Source of the DNA: Luteibaculum oceani
GTDB taxonomy: Bacteria; Bacteroidota; Bacteroidia; Flavobacteriales_D; Luteibaculaceae
Length of the DNA: 64,000 nucleotides
Assembly (NCBI RefSeq): GCF_007995015.1
Contig: NZ_VORB01000005.1
Coordinates: 186,001-250,000 of the forward strand
Direction of reading: 5' to 3'
Shown here: one piece after another, positions 16,365-25,346 of the stretch
How positions within the stretch are numbered: position 1 is the first letter of the stretch
Layout of the letters: each line of letters begins with the position of its first letter
Notes under the pieces: model-generated
Database searches by the model: none
What the model saw: only the letters and a program-made list of their open reading frames with translations
What the model was told of the DNA's origin: nothing
Program-made: the position numbers and the translations under genes

Positions 16365-18802
16365 GATTCTTCTGGATTTTCCTTTCGAATTACTAAATCA
16401 TCTAATTCTATGTCTTCCTCCTCGTCGATAATCTCCATAAGAGGCTCCTTAAATGCCTGGGTAGTGATATACCTATCCAATGACATTAATAGGCTTGGTA
16501 AAAGCACCAAGTTGGTTAACATGGCCACCAATAAGGTTACCGAAACCAAAATTCCAAGGGCTTGGGTTCCACCAAACTCCGATGCAGTAAATACGCCAAA
16601 ACCGAAGAAAAGGATGATGGATGTATAAATCATACTTACCCCTGTTTCCCTAACCGCTCTGATAACAGAACTTCCAATATTCCACTGGTAGGCTTTAAGC
16701 TCTTGCCGGTACTTTGCCAAAAAGTGAATGGTGTCATCCACACTAATTCCGAAAGCTATACTAAACACCAAAATGGTTGATGGCTTTATGGCTATTCCAA
16801 AATAGCCCATTATGGATGCGGTTACTAACAATGGAATTAAATTGGGTACAAAAGAAATAAGTACCATTCGCCAAGACCTGAATAGAAAGGCCATTATACA
16901 TGCAATGATAAGTACCGCTATACAAAGCGAAACAAAAAGATTTTTAACCAAATAAGATGTCCCCTTGAAAAACACTACCGACGTTCCAGTTAGGGTAACC
17001 TTGTATTGTTCTGGATTAAATATGCTATCGATCTTGGGTCTTAATTCCTCAACAATTTCATTCATTCTAATGGTTCCCACATCGGCCATCTGCGCCGTTA
17101 TGCGAACCCGCTGCTTAGCCGTATCTACAAAAGCAGTAAGCAACTCTTTACCCCCAGTTCCCGAATTCTTTAAATAGGGCGTTATAAATCGTTGCTCCGA
17201 ATTGTTTATAAGCGTGTATTTGGATGGAATCCCGTTAAAAAACGCCTGCTTTGCAAATTTTAATGCATCAACGATGCTGAGCGACTTACTTACTTCGTCG
17301 TAGGACTCTAATTCCTTTTGAAATTGCTCTACCCTACGTAACGTACCTCTATTTAATGCTCCACCCGGACGTTTGGTGTCTACCAATATTTCCAAGGGCA
17401 TTACTCCGTTAAAATGGGTCTCGAAAAATTTAAGATCTACCAAAATGGGATCGTTGCTCGGTAGGTCGTCGACAATATAACCAGTAACTTTGATCTTGCT
17501 AAGCCCTATCGCTCCAACTACCACCAGGATAATGGTCGCGATGTATACGGTTCTTCTGTTTTTAGTAACGGCCACTACCAACCATTCGGCTACCTCGTAC
17601 AACCACTTTCTATTAAGGTGATTTATATGTCTAACCTTAGGTTCTGGTTGATAAGAAAAGATAATGGGGATAAGCAGAATGGATAAAAAGAATACCAGCA
17701 GGATATTAAGCGCAGCAATAATTCCAAACTCTCTTAAAATGGCAGAACTGGTAAAAATAAAGGTGGCAAAACCAATAGCAGTGGTGCAATTGGTCATAAA
17801 AGTGGCATTACCAATTTTCTGAATTACCCTAGAAAGTGCCTTTATTTTATTTCCGTGCAGTTTAAATTCTTGGTGATACTTGTTAAGCAGGTAAACGCAG
17901 TTAGGTATCCCAATAACGATCATCAGCGGAGGAATTAACCCCATGAGAATTGTGAGTTTAAACCCAAACAAACTCATGGTACCCATGGACCATATTACCC
18001 CAGTGATTACTACCAAAATGGAGTAAAGAACAACTCGGAATGAACGGAAGAAAAAGAATAATAACAGGGCTGTTACTAAAGCTGCCAAACCAATAAACAT
18101 TCCCAGTTCGCGCTTTACTTTTTGGGCAACCAATGTTCTGATGTAGGGCAATCCAGAAATCTTAACATCCAAATGGCCACTTTCGTATTTGGAAATTCTA
18201 GCCCTAATTTTTTCAAGTGCACCTATTCGTTCCTCAGCATTAAATACGCGTGGATTTACAAAAAGCATCATCAGTGATGCCTCGGTATCTTTGTTAAATA
18301 ACAATCCTTCGTAAAAAGGTAGGGCTTTTATTCCACGGTAAAGGCTATCTAATTCCGTTTGATTTTGAGGAAGCTTTTGCATTAGTTTCCTCAGCTCAAA
18401 AACCCGAAGCTCATCGTTTTTTGTAAGGTTATAAAGATGGGCAACGGAGAAAACCGAATCTATAACTGTAAGGGAATCAACCCCTTCTGCAATGGGGTCT
18501 AACGGAGCGACTTTAATTTTCTTTAAATCCTCACCCAGACGATACCATGCATTAAAATGTTCAATGGAGAAAAATTCATCGCTTTGCACTCCGAGAACCA
18601 TAATATTTCCATCCTGAGAAAACTCGTCGAGAAATTTCTGATACGTAATTGCTGTGCTATCGGTCTTGGGTAGTATCCCTCCGAAATTGTAACTTAGTTC
18701 TACGCTTTGCGCTTTGAAAAGCATAAACCCAGTTAAAATTACCAGGACTATAAGAATGCCAGGTCGATTTCGAAGAATGAGACCGGAGATTTTCATCCAC
18801 AT
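16361..18802 (-). CDS. RND-superfamily (MMPL-type) exporter
   Basis: An 813-residue inner-membrane transporter with two repeated halves, each with one membrane helix, a large periplasmic loop and five more helices (12 in all). Conserved segments include [34 protein letters not shown] in half one and [17 protein letters not shown] in half two. Such proteins move lipids or hydrophobic molecules; related ones carry hopanoids or fatty acids. Co-transcription with rmlA and a prenyl synthase would fit export of an envelope lipid, but this is inference. The C-terminal 30 residues are acidic and cytoplasmic. Confidence 0.85.
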   Translation of the reverse strand: MWMKISGLILRNRPGILIVLVILTGFMLFKAQSVELSYNFGGILPKTDSTAITYQKFLDEFSQDGNIMVLGVQSDEFFSIEHFNAWYRLGEDLKKIKVAPLDPIAEGVDSLTVIDSVFSVAHLYNLTKNDELRVFELRKLMQKLPQNQTELDSLYRGIKALPFYEGLLFNKDTEASLMMLFVNPRVFNAEERIGALEKIRARISKYESGHLDVKISGLPYIRTLVAQKVKRELGMFIGLAALVTALLLFFFFRSFRVVLYSILVVITGVIWSMGTMSLFGFKLTILMGLIPPLMIVIGIPNCVYLLNKYHQEFKLHGNKIKALSRVIQKIGNATFMTNCTTAIGFATFIFTSSAILREFGIIAALNILLVFFLSILLIPIIFSYQPEPKVRHINHLNRKWLYEVAEWLVVAVTKNRRTVYIATIILVVVGAIGLSKIKVTGYIVDDLPSNDPILVDLKFFETHFNGVMPLEILVDTKRPGGALNRGTLRRVEQFQKELESYDEVSKSLSIVDALKFAKQAFFNGIPSKYTLINNSEQRFITPYLKNSGTGGKELLTAFVDTAKQRVRITAQMADVGTIRMNEIVEELRPKIDSIFNPEQYKVTLTGTSVVFFKGTSYLVKNLFVSLCIAVLIIACIMAFLFRSWRMVLISFVPNLIPLLVTASIMGYFGIAIKPSTILVFSIAFGISVDDTIHFLAKYRQELKAYQWNIGSSVIRAVRETGVSMIYTSIILFFGFGVFTASEFGGTQALGILVSVTLLVAMLTNLVLLPSLLMSLDRYITTQAFKEPLMEIIDEEEDIELDDLVIRKENPEES

Positions 18803-18886
18803 ACGCGGGAGACAGTGCTTAAATTAAGGCTAACAAAGAAACAAAAAATAAGGTTCTAAAAAGGAAGAAGACGGGAGTAAGTACAG

Positions 18887-19906
18887 ATGAGCAACCTATT
18901 AATGATTAAGCACTTGCTAGCGAATTTGAGTTTAAAACGATTCGTTAACTTATTTCGCGTTTACAGTTCCTTCCAGCTGAGTAAAATTTTAAAGCGCCCT
19001 ATCGTTTGGGGAAAGCCGTTTGCATTTTCCATAGAACCCACAACAGCTTGTAATTTGGGCTGCACCGAATGTCCAAGCGGACTTAAAAAATTTACTCGAA
19101 ACACCGGAAACCTGAAGTTGGAAGAGTTGGAAAAATGGCTCCCTCAAATTAAAAAGAAAGCCATGTACGTCAATTTCTATTTCCAAGGAGAGCCATTGAT
19201 TCACCCCAATTTAGCCCAAGCCATTTCCATGGCAGATAATGCGGGAATATTCACCTCCATTTCTTCGAATGCCCATTTTATAACCCCGCAAAAAGCTGAG
19301 GAATTAATAAAGGCAGGTTTGCGTAAAATAATTGTCTCCATCGACGGCATTACCCAAGAAAGCTATGAGCAATATCGAGTACATGGGGTTTTGGCAAAGG
19401 TTTTAGAGGGAACCAAAAATTTGGTGGAAGCGAAATCGAGATTAAAATCCTCCTATCCAATCATAAGCTGGCAAATGGTAGTTTTCAGTAGTAATGAAAA
19501 GCAAATACCAGAGGCAAAAAAATTGGCCAAGGAATATGGCGTGGATGAAATAAAATTTAAAACCGCTCAATTTTACGATTACGAAAATGGCCACCCACTT
19601 ATGCCCAATTCGGAGCGCTACTCACGCTACAAGAAGCTGGATAATGGAAAGTTCGCCATCAACAATAAACTCCCAAATTTCTGCTGGCGTTTGTGGCAAA
19701 GCAGTGTCTTAACCTGGGATGGACATGTAGTGCCCTGCTGTTTCGACAAGGATGCAGATTACAAAATGGGTAAACTAAATGGAGTAGCCTTTGATAAGGT
19801 GTGGAAAAACAAACCTTACCAAAACTTTAGGAGTAAAGTCCTAAAAGGCCGAAAGCATATCGATATCTGTGCGAATTGTAGCGAGGGAAGTAAGGTGTGG
19901 AATTAA
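18887..19906 (+). CDS. Radical SAM protein with SPASM domain
   Basis: A 339-residue enzyme. Cys55, Cys59 and Cys62 in ACNLGCTECPSG bind the radical-SAM [4Fe-4S] cluster. The barrel follows (FYFQGEPLIHPN, SSNAHFITP, KIIVSIDGI). The C-terminal SPASM segment has Cys residues in NFCWRLWQS, GHVVPCCFDKD and DICANCSEG for further clusters. SPASM enzymes often modify peptides; no short precursor peptide gene is seen next to it, and others of this type act on small envelope molecules. Substrate unknown. Start ATG 18887 is followed by a hydrophobic/basic stretch; ATG 18902 is possible. Confidence 0.88.
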   Translation: MSNLLMIKHLLANLSLKRFVNLFRVYSSFQLSKILKRPIVWGKPFAFSIEPTTACNLGCTECPSGLKKFTRNTGNLKLEELEKWLPQIKKKAMYVNFYFQGEPLIHPNLAQAISMADNAGIFTSISSNAHFITPQKAEELIKAGLRKIIVSIDGITQESYEQYRVHGVLAKVLEGTKNLVEAKSRLKSSYPIISWQMVVFSSNEKQIPEAKKLAKEYGVDEIKFKTAQFYDYENGHPLMPNSERYSRYKKLDNGKFAINNKLPNFCWRLWQSSVLTWDGHVVPCCFDKDADYKMGKLNGVAFDKVWKNKPYQNFRSKVLKGRKHIDICANCSEGSKVWN

Positions 19907-19932
19907 GAAAATTACCAATCAAGACTATAAAA

Positions 19933-19959
19933 TTCACCACAGAGGTACTCAAAGTTTGG
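19933..19959 (+). repeat. CACCACAGAGG dispersed repeat
   Basis: TTCACCACAGAGGTACTC followed by AAAGTTTGG. The first part is repeated at 20554 and the second part resembles the CAAAGTTG section of the repeats around the GxxExxY gene. Confidence 0.55.
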
Positions 19960-20059
19960 CTGAGATTTTGGATTCAAATTCGCAGTGAAATGCCCCCAAA
20001 GTGATATCCAAAAAATTAACTTGCGAACTTTCAATGTCCATAACCAACTAATGCAGCAC

Positions 20060-20521
20060 ATGAAATATTTTTTACTCCTGCTTTGCACAACCATTTTTTG
20101 CCAAGTAAGTTTTGCCCAAAATGCTAATAGGGATGCCAAAAAATATAGGAAAGCAAAATACCTTTCGGTTGACAGGTTGCCAGAATTCAAACGAGGAAAT
20201 AGTGCCATGTTTGAATATTTATCAGACAATATTATTTATCCAAAGGAGGCCCTGATTAACGGTGAACAGGGAGTCGTTTTTGTAATCTTTGAAGTGGACA
20301 CCAATGGTATAATTAAAGACATAGAAATTGCTAAAGGAATCTCACCAGTTTTGGATGCAGAGGCAATCCGTGTGGTTAAAAGTATGTCGGGAAAATGGAA
20401 GCCAGGAGTTAAAAACGGCAAATTGGTCAGAGTTAAATTCAACCTTCCCGTAAGATTTTTTCCAAGTCCAGATTTACGAAACGCCGCAATTAGGGAAAAT
20501 AAAAGGAAACAACAAGATTGA
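20060..20521 (+). CDS. Secreted protein with TonB C-terminal domain
   Basis: A 153-residue exported protein. MKYFLLLLCTTIFCQVSFAQ is a signal peptide, so ATG 20060 is chosen over earlier in-frame codons (20051 ATG, 19985 GTG). The rest is a TonB-type C-terminal domain: YPKEALINGEQGVVFVIFEVDTNG, GISPVLDAEAIRVVKSM, KWKPGVKNGKLVRVKFNLPVRF. Without the N-terminal membrane anchor and proline-rich span of real TonB it would not be an energy transducer; stand-alone periplasmic versions are common in Bacteroidetes. Lies between copies of the dispersed repeat. Confidence 0.82.
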   Translation: MKYFLLLLCTTIFCQVSFAQNANRDAKKYRKAKYLSVDRLPEFKRGNSAMFEYLSDNIIYPKEALINGEQGVVFVIFEVDTNGIIKDIEIAKGISPVLDAEAIRVVKSMSGKWKPGVKNGKLVRVKFNLPVRFFPSPDLRNAAIRENKRKQQD

Positions 20522-20553
20522 TGAATTACTATGCGGTAAATAAAAAAGGTTTA

Positions 20554-20588
20554 TTCACCACAGAGGTACTCAGAGGTACGCAGATTAG
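20554..20588 (+). repeat. CACCACAGAGGTAC dispersed repeat
   Basis: TTCACCACAGAGGTACTC and then AGAGGTACGCAG, an internal near-duplication. It abuts the left inverted repeat of the GxxExxY cassette. The preceding bases TTTATTCACCAC match the outer end of the right inverted repeat. Confidence 0.55.
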
Positions 20589-20618
20589 TCACCACAAAGT
20601 TCCCAAAGTTGCACAAAG
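20589..20618 (+). repeat. Left inverted repeat of the GxxExxY cassette
   Basis: 30 bp starting TCACCACAAAG and ending AGTTGCACAAAG; matches the reverse complement of 21175-21204 at 28 of 30 positions. Confidence 0.8.
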
Positions 20619-20675
20619 TTTTTTGGCGAAAAATACATGGTTTTGTATTTGAGATTTTAGTACCTAATATAAGCT

Positions 20676-21047
20676 GTGGATGCCAATGCTTTATCTTACC
20701 ATGTTATTAAAAGTGCCCTAAAAGTACATACTGAATTAGGTCCCGGACTTTTAGAAAGTGCCTATGAGGCTTGCTTACAATATGAATTAATTGATAGAGG
20801 ATTTAAGGTAGAGCGTCAAAAGTCGCTACCCGTAATTTATGAAGGCGTCAAGGTTGAAGCTGGATACCGAATAGATCTAATGGTAAATGATCTTTTAATT
20901 ATAGAATTGAAATCCGTGGATAAAATTGCTCCCATCCACACGGCCCAGGTAATGACCTACTTAAAACTATCCAACCTAAAACTAGGGCTACTCTTAAATT
21001 TTAATGTACCAAGCTTAAAACTGGGTATCCGGAGGGTAATTATTTAG
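20676..21047 (+). CDS. GxxExxY-family PD-(D/E)XK nuclease-like protein
   Basis: A 123-residue protein of the GxxExxY family. The name motif is GLLESAY at 24-30. Asp67 and Glu77-Leu-Lys79 (YRIDLMV, IIELKSVD) match the D...ExK active site of PD-(D/E)XK nucleases, and a conserved Gln/Tyr follows in AQVMTYLKLSN. GTG at 20676 is the likely start, since no ATG is in frame nearby. Family function is not established. The gene stands alone between inverted repeats, in a region otherwise rich in dispersed repeats, which suggests a selfish or repeat-associated element. Confidence 0.88.
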   Translation: MDANALSYHVIKSALKVHTELGPGLLESAYEACLQYELIDRGFKVERQKSLPVIYEGVKVEAGYRIDLMVNDLLIIELKSVDKIAPIHTAQVMTYLKLSNLKLGLLLNFNVPSLKLGIRRVII

Positions 21048-21174
21048 CTTAATGTTACCTAACTGGTTTTGGATTTAATTCACATTTCTACTCCAAAAAG
21101 AAAAAAAATTCGTTCTGTAGAAGCATCCATTTCAAATAGAATAGCAAGTCGGCCATTTTATTACACCACACCTC

Positions 21175-21204
21175 CTTTGTGCAACTTTGAGAACTTCGTG
21201 GTGA
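21175..21204 (-). repeat. Right inverted repeat of the GxxExxY cassette
   Basis: Reads on the minus strand TCACCACGAAG...AGTTGCACAAAG, 28/30 identical to the left arm. Confidence 0.8.
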
Positions 21205-21219
21205 ATAAAACCCCTGTAG

Positions 21220-21247
21220 AAAATAAAAAAAGGGGCCTCAGCCCCTT
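21220..21247 (-). terminator. Intrinsic terminator after frr
   Basis: Stem AAGGGGC/GCCCCTT (21230-21236 with 21241-21247), 4-nt loop, followed on the minus strand by a T-rich run. Ends the pyrH-frr transcript. Confidence 0.88.
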
Positions 21248-21250
21248 TCC

Positions 21251-21811
21251 TTATATCTTCATAATATCTTCTTCCTTGCGGTCGACATGTTTATCGGCCT
21301 TGTTGGAATAGGTATTTGTTAATTCTTGAATGTGTGCTTCTCCATCTTTAGCAGCATCCTCTGGTAGTCCGTCTTTTTGAAGCTTTTTAATTGCTTCGTT
21401 TGCATCTTTACGTGCATTTCTGATTCCCACTTTGGCGTGTTCTGCTTCGGATCTTGCCTTTTTAACCAATTCTTTTCTTCTTTCTTCGGTTAATGGCGGG
21501 ATAGAAATGATTAATACGTCACCATTATTCTGTGGAGTAAAACCAAGGTTTGCATTGATTATAGCCGTTCCAATAGGATCTAACATTTGCTTTTCCCATG
21601 GCTGCACGGTTATAGTTCTAGCATCTGGAGTACTGATATTAGCCACCTGCGAAGCCGGTGTCATAGTTCCATAATAGTCTACGTGTACAGAGCTTAACAT
21701 TGAAGGGTTAGCCTTCCCCGCTCTAATTTTAAGTAACTCGTCTTCTAAATGTTGAATGGCTTTAGACATGGCCGCTTCGGCCTTTTGGTATATTGCTTCT
21801 AATTCTTCCAT
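21251..21811 (-). CDS. frr: Ribosome recycling factor
   Basis: Splits post-termination ribosomes together with EF-G. The 186-residue length and sequence match the family: the three-helix bundle has KIRAGKANPSML, VDYYGTMTPASQVANIS, VQPWEKQMLDPIGTAI and PPLTEERRKELVKKAR. It follows pyrH by 2 bp, the usual tsf-pyrH-frr order. Confidence 0.97.
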   Translation of the reverse strand: MEELEAIYQKAEAAMSKAIQHLEDELLKIRAGKANPSMLSSVHVDYYGTMTPASQVANISTPDARTITVQPWEKQMLDPIGTAIINANLGFTPQNNGDVLIISIPPLTEERRKELVKKARSEAEHAKVGIRNARKDANEAIKKLQKDGLPEDAAKDGEAHIQELTNTYSNKADKHVDRKEEDIMKI

Positions 21812-21813
21812 GA

Positions 21814-22521
21814 TTAAAACTCAACTAAGGTTCCTACACTATCTCCGTTTAGTACTTTCAATAAATTTCCGCCTTTGTCCATATCAAATACGATAATGGG
21901 CAATTTGTTCTCATTACAAAGGGTAAAGGCTGTCATATCCATAACATTTAACCCTTTCTCATACACCTCATTAAACGTAATGGTGTTGAACTTGGTCGCA
22001 TCGGGATTTTTCTCTGGATCTGCCGTATAAATTCCATCTACACGGGTACCTTTTAGAATAACATCTGCTTCTATCTCAATAGCTCTTAAAGAAGCAGCGG
22101 TATCGGTAGTAAAGTATGGGTTACCTGTACCAGCTCCAAAAATTACTACTCTACCTTTTTCTAAATGGCGAATTGCTTTTCTACGAATAAACGGTTCGGC
22201 AATTTGTTCCATTTTAATTGCAGAAAGCAAACGGGTATATACCCCATTTTCTTCGAGTTTACTTTGCAAAGCCATGCTATTAATCATGGTTGCAAGCATC
22301 CCCATATAATCACCCTGGACGCGATCCATACCACCTTCTGCAGCCTGTATACCTCTAAAGATATTTCCTCCTCCAATTACAATGGCCATCTCAACTCCAG
22401 TAGACAATACCTCCTTAATTTCTTGAGCGTATTGGTTAAGGCGTTCGTGGTCGATTCCGAATTGTTTATCTCCCATCAGAGATTCTCCAGAGAGTTTGAG
22501 CAGGACTCGCTTATACTTCAT
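21814..22521 (-). CDS. pyrH: UMP kinase
   Basis: Bacterial amino-acid-kinase-fold enzyme that phosphorylates UMP to UDP. The 235 residues show [39 protein letters not shown] and [17 protein letters not shown]. It lies 81 bp after tsf, beyond a terminator, and is followed by frr. Confidence 0.97.
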   Translation of the reverse strand: MKYKRVLLKLSGESLMGDKQFGIDHERLNQYAQEIKEVLSTGVEMAIVIGGGNIFRGIQAAEGGMDRVQGDYMGMLATMINSMALQSKLEENGVYTRLLSAIKMEQIAEPFIRRKAIRHLEKGRVVIFGAGTGNPYFTTDTAASLRAIEIEADVILKGTRVDGIYTADPEKNPDATKFNTITFNEVYEKGLNVMDMTAFTLCNENKLPIIVFDMDKGGNLLKVLNGDSVGTLVEF

Positions 22522-22549
22522 TGGGCAAAATTTGGCGTAATATTAATCA

Positions 22550-22581
22550 AAAAAAAAGAGAGAATTTTCATTCTCTCTTTT
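22550..22581 (-). terminator. Intrinsic terminator after tsf
   Basis: 12-bp stem AAAAGAGAGAAT/ATTCTCTCTTTT (22554-22565 with 22570-22581), 4-nt loop, and on the minus strand a T-run of nine. Separates the ribosomal operon from pyrH-frr. Confidence 0.9.
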
Positions 22582-22602
22582 CAAATAAGTGGTTTCAGGT
22601 AA

Positions 22603-23442
22603 TTAACCTCCGATAGAAACTCTTTCGTAAGCAGTAACGGTTAAACCGCCTTCTACCTGATCTAAATATTTCTGTACAGAAAGCTTGTTGTTAGAGATGT
22701 AATCTTGCTCTAACAAGGTGTTTTCTTTAAAGAATTTACCAAGTTTTCCTTGAGCAATTTTCTCAGCTAATTCAGCAGGCTTTCCAGCTTTAATAGCTTC
22801 TTCCTTACCGATCTCAACTTCCTTAGCGATAACTTCTTGGTCTACACCATCCTTGTTTAAAGCTAGAGGGTTCATAGCTGCAACTTGCATTGCAACTTCT
22901 TTACCAGCTTCGATAACGTTTTCTCCTGCCTTGTTAAGTGCAACAGCAGCAGTTAACTTATATCCTGGGTGGTTGTATACAACAACAGTTTCACCTTCAA
23001 CTAGTTTGTATGCAGAAAGATCAATTTTCTCTCCGATTACACCAGTTTGCTCAGTGATTTTTTCCTCGATGCTTAATCCATCTGCAAAAGGAAGTGCTTT
23101 AAGAGCAGCAGTATCTGCAGGCTTGTTAGCTACAGCGATATCAAGGATTTTCTTAGCTAAGCCGATGAAATCATCGTTCTTAGCAACGAAATCGGTTTCG
23201 CAATTTACAGCAACGATAACACCAGACTTGTTGTCTTCTGTACCAACACCAACTACAACACCTTCGCTTGCTTCTCTATCTTCTCTTTTAGCAGCTACTT
23301 TTTGACCTTTTTTACGTAAAAGCTCAATTGCTTTTGCTTGATCACCTTCAGCCTCAACTAGGGCTTTCTTGCAATCCATCATTCCAGCGCCGGTCTTTTT
23401 GCGCAATTCGTTTACTTGTGAAGCAGAGATACTTACCGCCAT
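22603..23442 (-). CDS. tsf: Elongation factor Ts
   Basis: Nucleotide exchange factor for EF-Tu. 279 residues: N-terminal UBA-like region with VNELRKKTGAGMMDCKKAL, the core signature VVAVNCETDFVAKNDDF, and a C-terminal subdomain ending KFFKENTLLEQDYI. It follows rpsB by 25 bp and ends in a strong terminator. Confidence 0.97.
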   Translation of the reverse strand: MAVSISASQVNELRKKTGAGMMDCKKALVEAEGDQAKAIELLRKKGQKVAAKREDREASEGVVVGVGTEDNKSGVIVAVNCETDFVAKNDDFIGLAKKILDIAVANKPADTAALKALPFADGLSIEEKITEQTGVIGEKIDLSAYKLVEGETVVVYNHPGYKLTAAVALNKAGENVIEAGKEVAMQVAAMNPLALNKDGVDQEVIAKEVEIGKEEAIKAGKPAELAEKIAQGKLGKFFKENTLLEQDYISNNKLSVQKYLDQVEGGLTVTAYERVSIGG

Positions 23443-23467
23443 CTTATGTAAAATTTAAATCTTGTGA

Positions 23468-24304
23468 TTATTTAGACTCTTCAGTCTTCTCTTCAGAAGA
23501 AGTTACTTCTTCTTTCTTTTCTTCTTTAGCTTCTTTAGCTTCAGCTTTCTCAGCTTTTGCATCTGCCTTGGCTTTTGCCTCAGCTTCTTTAGCTTTATCA
23601 GCCTTATCCTTATCAGCCTTTCTTTCAGACAATCCTTCTTTAATGAATTCTACCATGTAAGAAGTAATAGTCTCGATAGACTTAGAAGCATCATCATTTG
23701 CTGGGATAGCAAAATCAACCTCGTTAGGGTTAGAGTTCGTATCAACCATTGCAAAAGTTACAATACCTAAACGCTTAGCCTCTGCAACTGCGATGTGCTC
23801 TTTATTGATGTCTACAATGAAAATTGCAGATGGAAGACGTGTTAGATCAGCAATAGATCCTAAAGTCTTTTCTAGTTTTTCTCTTTGACGAGTAATTTGA
23901 AGACGCTCTCTTTTAGAGATGTTATCAAAAGTTCCGTCTGTAGCCATTTTGTCGATGTTAGACATCTTCTTAATAGCCTTACGAACTGTAGCAAAGTTAG
24001 TTAACATACCACCAGACCAACGCTCGGTTACGTATGGCATGTTTACCGAAGAAGCCGCTTCTGCAACGATTTCCTTAGCTTGCTTTTTAGTTGCTACGAA
24101 AAGAATTTTCTTACCAGATTTTGCAATCTGCTTAAGAGCAGCTCCTGCTTCATCAATCTTTGCTGATGTTTTGTTAAGATCGATTACGTGGATACCTTTT
24201 TTCTCATCAAAGATGTAAGGAGCCATTGCTGGATTCCACTTTCTTTTTAAGTGGCCGAAATGCACGCCAGCTTGAAGCATTTCTTCAAATCTCTTGTTTT
24301 CCAT
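23468..24304 (-). CDS. rpsB: 30S ribosomal protein S2 with charged C-terminal tail
   Basis: Small-subunit protein S2. Residues 1-227 are the usual domain (LQAGVHFGHLKRKWNP, YVTERWSGGMLTNF, PSAIFIVDINKEHIAVAEA). Residues 228-278 are an added tail made almost only of Lys, Ala, Glu and Asp (KADKDKADKAKEAEAK and so on), absent in E. coli S2; similar tails occur in other Bacteroidetes. The gene is preceded by a 115-bp leader with a strong hairpin, and is followed by tsf. Confidence 0.96.
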   Translation of the reverse strand: MENKRFEEMLQAGVHFGHLKRKWNPAMAPYIFDEKKGIHVIDLNKTSAKIDEAGAALKQIAKSGKKILFVATKKQAKEIVAEAASSVNMPYVTERWSGGMLTNFATVRKAIKKMSNIDKMATDGTFDNISKRERLQITRQREKLEKTLGSIADLTRLPSAIFIVDINKEHIAVAEAKRLGIVTFAMVDTNSNPNEVDFAIPANDDASKSIETITSYMVEFIKEGLSERKADKDKADKAKEAEAKAKADAKAEKAEAKEAKEEKKEEVTSSEEKTEESK

Positions 24305-24345
24305 GGTGTTTACCTTCCTTTTGGACTTAAGTTACTTGCTTAAGC

Positions 24346-24386
24346 AATGCCCCAGTAACCATTGTAACCAATGGGTCTGAGGCATT
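24346..24386 (-). promoter_or_regulatory. Hairpin in the rpsB leader, possible autoregulatory element
   Basis: On the minus strand a 10-bp outer stem (AATGCCTCAG/CTGGGGCATT, with one G-T pair), a small internal loop, a 6-bp inner stem CCATTG/CAATGG and a GTTA loop. No T-run follows, so it is not an intrinsic terminator. It is next to a 12-bp palindrome TTGCTTAAGCAA. S2 controls its own operon through the leader in E. coli; the same is proposed here by analogy. Confidence 0.45.
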
Positions 24387-24419
24387 TGGATCCTAAACAA
24401 ATTATTGTTTGTGTAAAAA

Positions 24420-24806
24420 TTAACGTTTCGAGAACTGGAATTTCTTACGAGCTTTCTTCTGACCTGGCTTCTTACGCTCAACCATTCTCGGGTCACGCGT
24501 CATTAAGCTCTTAGCCTTAAGTGCTGGTTTCATCTCTGCATCAACATCTACTAATGCACGAGAAATTCCAAGGCGGATTGCTTCTGCTTGTCCAGTAATA
24601 CCACCACCTGCTACGTTTACAATCACATCGTACTTACCTGTAGTTTCGGTTAGTTCGAATGGCTGATTAACTTTGTAAAGTAAAGTAGGAACTGTAAAGT
24701 ACTCTTTCACATCCTTACCGTTAACTGTAACGGCACCACTTCCCTCCTTTAAAATAATGCGGGCAACTGCCGCCTTTCTTCTACCAATTGTATTGATAAC
24801 TTCCAT
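24420..24806 (-). CDS. rpsI: 30S ribosomal protein S9
   Basis: 128 residues: [19 protein letters not shown] at the start, [19 protein letters not shown] in the middle and the basic tail [18 protein letters not shown] that reaches into the P site. It follows rplM by 5 bp, the near-universal L13-S9 pair. Confidence 0.97.
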   Translation of the reverse strand: MEVINTIGRRKAAVARIILKEGSGAVTVNGKDVKEYFTVPTLLYKVNQPFELTETTGKYDVIVNVAGGGITGQAEAIRLGISRALVDVDAEMKPALKAKSLMTRDPRMVERKKPGQKKARKKFQFSKR

Positions 24807-24811
24807 ACCTA

Positions 24812-25267
24812 CTACTTAATATCGTTTAGGTTTATTGCTTTTGGCTTTTGAGCCTCTTGCTTATGAGCAGCTCCAGCGTACACAAACAAGTTGTTGAAAA
24901 GCTTTGCTCCTAATTTATTCTTAGGTAACATTCCTTTTACCGCTTTCTCTACCACAGCCTCAGGCTTCTTGGCTAATAACGACTTTACAGAAACTTCTTT
25001 CTGACCTCCTGGGTACCCAGAGTGACTGATGTATGACTTATCATCCATCTTATTTCCTGAAAGTCTGATCTTCTCGGCGTTGATAACCACAACATTATCT
25101 CCACAGTCTACGTGTGGAGTAAAGTTTGTTTTGTGCTTTCCACGGATAAGTTTAGCAACCTTACTTGCCAATCTCCCTAAAGTCTCATTCTCTGCATCTA
25201 CCAATAACCATTCTTTATTAACGGTTTCCTTATTGGCCGAAATGGTCTTATAACTTAACGTATCCAC
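24812..25267 (-). CDS. rplM: 50S ribosomal protein L13
   Basis: Large-subunit protein of 151 residues when started at GTG 25267 ([13 protein letters not shown], the usual Bacteroidetes N-terminus). A TTG at 25318 in the same frame lies inside or before the promoter and is rejected. Signatures: [54 protein letters not shown]. First gene of the rplM-rpsI-rpsB-tsf run. Confidence 0.95.
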   Translation of the reverse strand: MDTLSYKTISANKETVNKEWLLVDAENETLGRLASKVAKLIRGKHKTNFTPHVDCGDNVVVINAEKIRLSGNKMDDKSYISHSGYPGGQKEVSVKSLLAKKPEAVVEKAVKGMLPKNKLGAKLFNNLFVYAGAAHKQEAQKPKAINLNDIK

Positions 25268-25304
25268 GATCTGTTGTTTTAATCTATCTTCACAAAATGG
25301 GGTG

Positions 25305-25335
25305 CAAATGTAAAGCAATTTTATAATTCCACAAA
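25305..25335 (-). promoter_or_regulatory. rplM promoter, perfect Bacteroidetes consensus
   Basis: On the minus strand TTTG (25335-25332), a spacer of exactly 19 bp, then TACATTTG (25312-25305). It matches TTTG-N19-TAnnTTTG without mismatch. Transcription should start near 25300, giving a leader of about 33 nt before the GTG at 25267. Confidence 0.85.
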
Positions 25336-25346
25336 ACTGTGAACAT

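Larger units (their letters stand above)
20589..21204 (+). mobile_element. Inverted-repeat-bounded cassette carrying a GxxExxY gene
   Basis: About 616 bp framed by a 30-bp inverted repeat (28/30). It contains one gene, the GxxExxY nuclease-like protein. I see no transposase and no clear target-site duplication, so mobility is only suggested by the symmetric ends and by further copies of the repeat arm elsewhere in the window (12765). Confidence 0.35.

Noticed and set aside
21069-21311. 80-codon frame after the GxxExxY gene
   Set aside because: It runs through the right inverted repeat and the frr terminator and into antisense frr; no protein features.
25268-25318. 17-residue N-terminal extension of L13 from TTG 25318
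   Set aside because: It contains the promoter -7 element and the expected transcription start, so it cannot be translated.
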